Positions 60,327-64,000 of a stretch of 64,000 nt of DNA are shown here, piece after piece. Each line of letters opens with the position of its first letter. Positions within the stretch are counted from its first letter, which is position 1. Under the pieces are notes generated by a model. The model was not told the origin of the DNA. It searched no databases and worked only from the letters and a program-made list of their open reading frames with translations. The stretch lies in NCBI GenBank assembly GCA_965230415.1, contig CBDDKZ010000005.1, positions 3,348,001 through 3,412,000 on the forward strand. Direction: 5' to 3'. A program made the translations under genes and the position numbers. Source of the stretch: CBDDKZ01 sp965230415. Its GTDB lineage: Bacteria; Bacteroidota; Bacteroidia; Cytophagales; JAAEPT01.

Positions 60327-63300
60327 TTAAAGTTTTACTCCAAGTACGGTGATGTCATCTCTTTGTTCGGTACCTTGCATATAAAGTGCTAACTCAGAAG
60401 ATAAACCGGCGAATTGCATAAATAATTCATTTTGATTTTGTTCTTGAAGTAATTCGAAAAACCGTGTTTTACCAAATTTCTCCCTGTCAATATTATTTTG
60501 ATCCTGAAACCCGTCTGTTGTTAAGTAGATTTTGGTTGATTCCTCCAGTATTAACTCGTATTCTTCAAATTTTTTGTCAAGATTTTTATACCCGCCTATG
60601 GATTTTCTGTCGCCTTTGAGGACGTGTAATTTCTCCTCATTATCTATGTAAATAAATGGGCGCTTAGCACCTGCAAAGCAAATCTTATAATCATCTTCAA
60701 ACTGAGAAATACGAATAAGAATAACATCCATACCATCATAATTACCCGTGCTTTTTTGCTTGAGTGATTTTACAATTTCATCATTTAATTCATGAAGAAT
60801 TTCTGCTGGAGAGTCCATTTTTCTTTCATTGATAAGAAAATTAAGTGCTCTTGCCCCAATAAGAGACATAAAAGCCCCCGGTACACCATGACCGGTACAA
60901 TCTACAACTGCAAGAAAGTGATTCAATGTACCGTTAATAATACGAGAACCATACCAATAAAAATCACCCGATACCGATTCTCTTGGCAAAAATAGAATTT
61001 CGGCTTCGTTGAAGTGTGCTCTTAACGATTCTATATTAGGAAGAATAGCCTGTTGTATTTTTTTACCGTAATTAATACTATCTTCAAGTTGTTTGTTTCT
61101 GATGGCTAATTCTTCGTTTTTAAACTCAATCTCTTTGTTTTTAGAAATAATCTCTCTTGTGCGGTCTCCTACTTTTTCTTCAAGCACCTGGCTACGTTTT
61201 TCGACAGAATTCACACGAATACGATATGCTGTCCATAGGATTAACGCTAATATGCTGACTGTTAAGGCTTTGAACCAGTTGGTTTGCCAGAAGCTAGGTT
61301 TTATGATGATACTAACTTTAGAACCTTCAACATTCCAAACGCCATCGTTGTTAGATGCTTTTACTTTAAAAGTATAGATTCCCGGATCGAGATTAGTGTA
61401 GGACGCAACACGATTGTCCACAGCCGTATAGATCCAGGTCTTGTCAAAACCTTCCAACATGTACTGATATTGACTTTTTGCTGCGCTTGTAAAGTTTAGT
61501 GCTGAAAATTCCAAGGTAAACGATCGTTGGTCACTGCCTAGTTCTATATTAAAGCCTGGGGTGTTCGCCTTATGTAGAATATTGTCTTTGAGTTTCTCTT
61601 CGGAATTTCTCAGGTTAAAAGACGTAATATATACCGGAGGTACAAATGGGTTGTCCCTCAGTTCAAAAGGTTTAAAATAATAAAGCCCCATAATACTGCC
61701 AAAAAACAATTCGTTTTCCCAACTCTTACAATAGGCTCCAAAATTAAATTCATTATAGATGATACCATCAAAGATGTCATAGTTTCGTACATGATTGTTT
61801 TCCGTATTGAGTGAAGTAATGCCGTAGTTGGTACTGAACCAAATTTCTTTTTCGCTAGATAACACACCGTATATGACCTCGTCGGCAAGGCCTTCGTTTT
61901 TTGAGTAAAAATGTGTTTCCTTGGTGTCTTTATTAAAACTGATCAGTCCACGGTTTGAACCCAACCATAATTCGTTGTCCACCTCCGTAAGTGCTCTAAT
62001 TCCATAGTGAATTTTTGAATAGTTTTGGTCATAATCACCAAAGTCGATATTTTCAAAGGTTCCGGTCTCAGGTTCATATAAAGAGAGTCCGGTAAGTGTA
62101 CCTATCCATATCCGGTTTTCACTGTCCTGATAAAAAGCATGTGTCGCATCAGATTGGATACTCTTGGGGTCGTTTGGGTCATATTTGTACGATACGACAC
62201 GGTTTTCTTCGGGTATAATACGAACAATACCTTCTATCCAGTTACCTAACCATATTTCTCCATTATTCATTCTTTTTAGTACCCGCCAATCGATAACTGG
62301 TATAGCTCCGCTGGAGTCTAAATCAGGAAAAGGCCTGAAGGCTTCCCCGGTTTCCGTATTTACCTGAAACAGCCCGCCATGACCCCCTATGAGTAAGTCA
62401 CCTTTGTAAGTGTCCAGACAAAAAACCGGGTTATTGTTGATTATTTCTTTAAAAGGGCCTGTTACTTCGAAAGGCTCTACACGGTTATTTTTCTTGTCTA
62501 GCCTGATAAGCCCGAATTGGGTTGCCAGCCAAAGATAACGTTCTGATTTCTGTATAATCCCAAATACGGTTTGCCCGCTTCCAAATTGATCCAAAGGAAA
62601 TGAATTGAATTTGAAATAATGTGCGTCATATTTAGCAATTCCACCATGCCAGCAACCGAGCCATATTATATTCCTGGAGTCTTCATACATAGTGAATATG
62701 TTATCGCTGATAAGGGCATTGGGCTCTGTCTTATTCTCAAAAAAGCTTCTCGATTTGTAATTATCAGGATTGATCACTAATAATCCGTTTCTGGTACCAA
62801 TCCATATATTTCCTTCGTGATCAGCTATTATTTTCCAAACATATGGACTTGGGGATTCAAAATAACCGTTTTCACCATTAATCTGTTCTAATTCTTTGGC
62901 CTGAGGGTTAAATAAGAAAATCTTACCAAAGCGGCAACCAATCCATAGATTGTTGTTTTTGTCAAGACAGACAGCGCTTGCTCCTTCACCTACCTGTTCT
63001 TGCTGAGACTTGCTTAATGCAGGGTGTAATTCATCGCTATCAAGCAAGCAATAACCCACACCTCCATAAATGGCGGCAACCCAAACGGTGTCCCCATGTA
63101 TATGCATGCTCTCAATAAACTGCAGGTCCCTATTTTGAGGGCCTTTGTCTCTAACTAGCAATTGCGTGAATTTTTCCGTTTTGGGGTTGAATCGATATAC
63201 ACCGGAGCCGTAAGTTCCTATCCATACCATCCCATTTTTGTCGACACCCAATGTGCGTATGGTGTTGCTGCTGGTACGATGATCATTATTATAGCGGATA

Positions 63301-63662
63301 AAGTTATCCGTTTCAGGAAGGTATTTGTTCAAACCGCCTTCCCAGCAAGCAACCCATAAGCCTCCGTCTTTATCTGTACATAAGTAGCTTACATCATCCC
63401 CGCTGATGCTGGTGCTATCTGATTTGTCTGAGTTATAGTGTTTAAATTGATAGCCATCATACCTGTTTAATCCTGATCGTGTACCTACCCATAGGAAGCC
63501 CTTATGATCTTCAACTATGGCATTTGGTCTGCTATTACTTAAACCATTATCTACCGTAATATTCTCAAATTGAATATTATTGTACTGAGCTACTCCAAAA
63601 AATGGTGTTTGGAGAAGAAAAAGCATTAAAAAACTAATGTAATGTAGTTTCGGGTTCTGCAT
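60327..63662 (-). CDS. Propeller-Y_Y_Y sensor with SpoIIE/PP2C phosphatase (SiaA-like output)
   Basis: A 1111-residue inner-membrane protein. A signal peptide (YISFLMLFLLQTPFFGVAQ) precedes about a dozen two-component-regulator propeller repeats from ~30 to ~690 (e.g. IVEDHKGFLWVGTRSGLNRY, MYEDSRNIIWLGCWHGGIAK). A Y_Y_Y domain follows (~700-785: YQYMLEGFDKTWIYTAVD), a single membrane helix at ~793-813 (ALTVSILALILWTAYRI), a coiled coil (EEKVGDRTREIISKNKEIEF), and a PP2C phosphatase with SGDFYWYGS, VDCTGHGVPGAFMSLIG, TTDGFQDQNN and DDITVLGVKL. Usually such sensors have a histidine kinase output (HTCS-like); here it is a phosphatase. Convergent with siaB-siaC, 37 bases between stops, which points to SiaC as its substrate. 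Confidence 0.88.
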   Translation of the reverse strand: MQNPKLHYISFLMLFLLQTPFFGVAQYNNIQFENITVDNGLSNSRPNAIVEDHKGFLWVGTRSGLNRYDGYQFKHYNSDKSDSTSISGDDVSYLCTDKDGGLWVACWEGGLNKYLPETDNFIRYNNDHRTSSNTIRTLGVDKNGMVWIGTYGSGVYRFNPKTEKFTQLLVRDKGPQNRDLQFIESMHIHGDTVWVAAIYGGVGYCLLDSDELHPALSKSQQEQVGEGASAVCLDKNNNLWIGCRFGKIFLFNPQAKELEQINGENGYFESPSPYVWKIIADHEGNIWIGTRNGLLVINPDNYKSRSFFENKTEPNALISDNIFTMYEDSRNIIWLGCWHGGIAKYDAHYFKFNSFPLDQFGSGQTVFGIIQKSERYLWLATQFGLIRLDKKNNRVEPFEVTGPFKEIINNNPVFCLDTYKGDLLIGGHGGLFQVNTETGEAFRPFPDLDSSGAIPVIDWRVLKRMNNGEIWLGNWIEGIVRIIPEENRVVSYKYDPNDPKSIQSDATHAFYQDSENRIWIGTLTGLSLYEPETGTFENIDFGDYDQNYSKIHYGIRALTEVDNELWLGSNRGLISFNKDTKETHFYSKNEGLADEVIYGVLSSEKEIWFSTNYGITSLNTENNHVRNYDIFDGIIYNEFNFGAYCKSWENELFFGSIMGLYYFKPFELRDNPFVPPVYITSFNLRNSEEKLKDNILHKANTPGFNIELGSDQRSFTLEFSALNFTSAAKSQYQYMLEGFDKTWIYTAVDNRVASYTNLDPGIYTFKVKASNNDGVWNVEGSKVSIIIKPSFWQTNWFKALTVSILALILWTAYRIRVNSVEKRSQVLEEKVGDRTREIISKNKEIEFKNEELAIRNKQLEDSINYGKKIQQAILPNIESLRAHFNEAEILFLPRESVSGDFYWYGSRIINGTLNHFLAVVDCTGHGVPGAFMSLIGARALNFLINERKMDSPAEILHELNDEIVKSLKQKSTGNYDGMDVILIRISQFEDDYKICFAGAKRPFIYIDNEEKLHVLKGDRKSIGGYKNLDKKFEEYELILEESTKIYLTTDGFQDQNNIDREKFGKTRFFELLQEQNQNELFMQFAGLSSELALYMQGTEQRDDITVLGVKL

Positions 63663-64000
63663 CTTTTTCTTAGAACGGTCCGGATTAGGTTTTAGTTACT
63701 TACTCTTTCAATATGTTTATGTTATGATTTTGCACCTAATACATGGTTTTATGACTAATGTGCCTCAATTCGGGTGGAATATTCTCAGGTTAATTTTTAA
63801 TACTCCCATTAGCCTTATTGCTGCAAAAATAGTGAAAAAACATGGGGCAACGAATTTATTTGTCTAATATAAAGCCTGTACGTCGAAAAATGACAGTCAA
63901 TGAGGGGGAGTAAACTAATGTGGACTCCGCATTGGTTGTCATTCGTTACATCAAGTTAAACCTAGGTATATTTTATTATATGAAGAAGTAGAACAAACTC
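63663..64000 (-). other. Upstream region of propeller-phosphatase gene
   Basis: 338 bases to the window end. A minus-strand TATTTTTG box at 63831-63824 could be the -7 element of the propeller gene but has no TTG at 19 bases, so support is weak. No ORF or RNA gene is evident. Confidence 0.35.

Overview
The window is from a member of the Bacteroidota, most likely a free-living, Flavobacteriia-like marine or aquatic lineage. The evidence is: promoters with a TAnnTTTG -7 box and a TTG about 19 bases upstream; the gene block acpP-fabF-rnc beside an IPExxxVDY protein and pyruvate kinase; large secreted repeat proteins ending in type IX secretion (T9SS) sorting domains; PP2C/SpoIIE phosphatases, one fused to a two-component-regulator propeller; and SiaB/SiaC. 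DNA is A+T-rich, genes are closely packed, and most transcription units end in clear hairpin terminators. I saw no rRNA, tRNA, IS element, prophage structural gene or CRISPR array.

Layout. 1-3.4 kb (minus): nadE (cut by the window edge), rnc, fabF, acpP. 3.5-5.5 kb (plus): IPExxxVDY protein and pyk. 5.5-10.5 kb: M42 aminopeptidase, alpha/beta hydrolase, polyprenyl diphosphate synthase, TerB-like protein and a lipoprotein with a possible paired operator. 10.6-16.5 kb: a sensor SpoIIE phosphatase, an Aas-like acyltransferase with a collapsed adenylation half, a helical protein of unknown function and a divergent prs. 16.8-23.9 kb: one 2383-residue T9SS adhesin-like protein. 24-29 kb: two radical SAM proteins (ygiQ first) and a UPF0104/LPG-synthase-like membrane protein. 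29.3-33.5 kb: dinB-dnaE2 translesion pair. 33.8-36.2 kb: secreted SxxK serine hydrolase fused to a repeat propeller. 36.4-40.3 kb: rpsA, MEKHLA-domain protein, photolyase. 40.3-49.1 kb: three exported repeat proteins, including an extracellular nuclease with four near-identical 495-bp repeats. 49.2-51.8 kb: leucine dehydrogenase, HMG-CoA lyase and an SRAP protein lacking its catalytic residues. 52-58.4 kb (minus): glycosyltransferase 9, PolX, and a compact five-gene operon of two DUF4230-like lipoproteins, an amidase and two small membrane proteins. 58.6-63.7 kb: orphan helicase-associated-domain protein, siaB, siaC, and a propeller-SpoIIE phosphatase.

The best candidates for a little-described system are the five-gene operon at 54.8-58.4 kb, which has the parts list of a lysis cassette (cytosolic amidase, two holin-like proteins, two lipoproteins) without any phage genes, and the SiaA/B/C-like phospho-switch at 59.3-63.7 kb, whose phosphatase is fused to a periplasmic propeller sensor. 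Functional calls are from motif recognition by eye; no database search was run.
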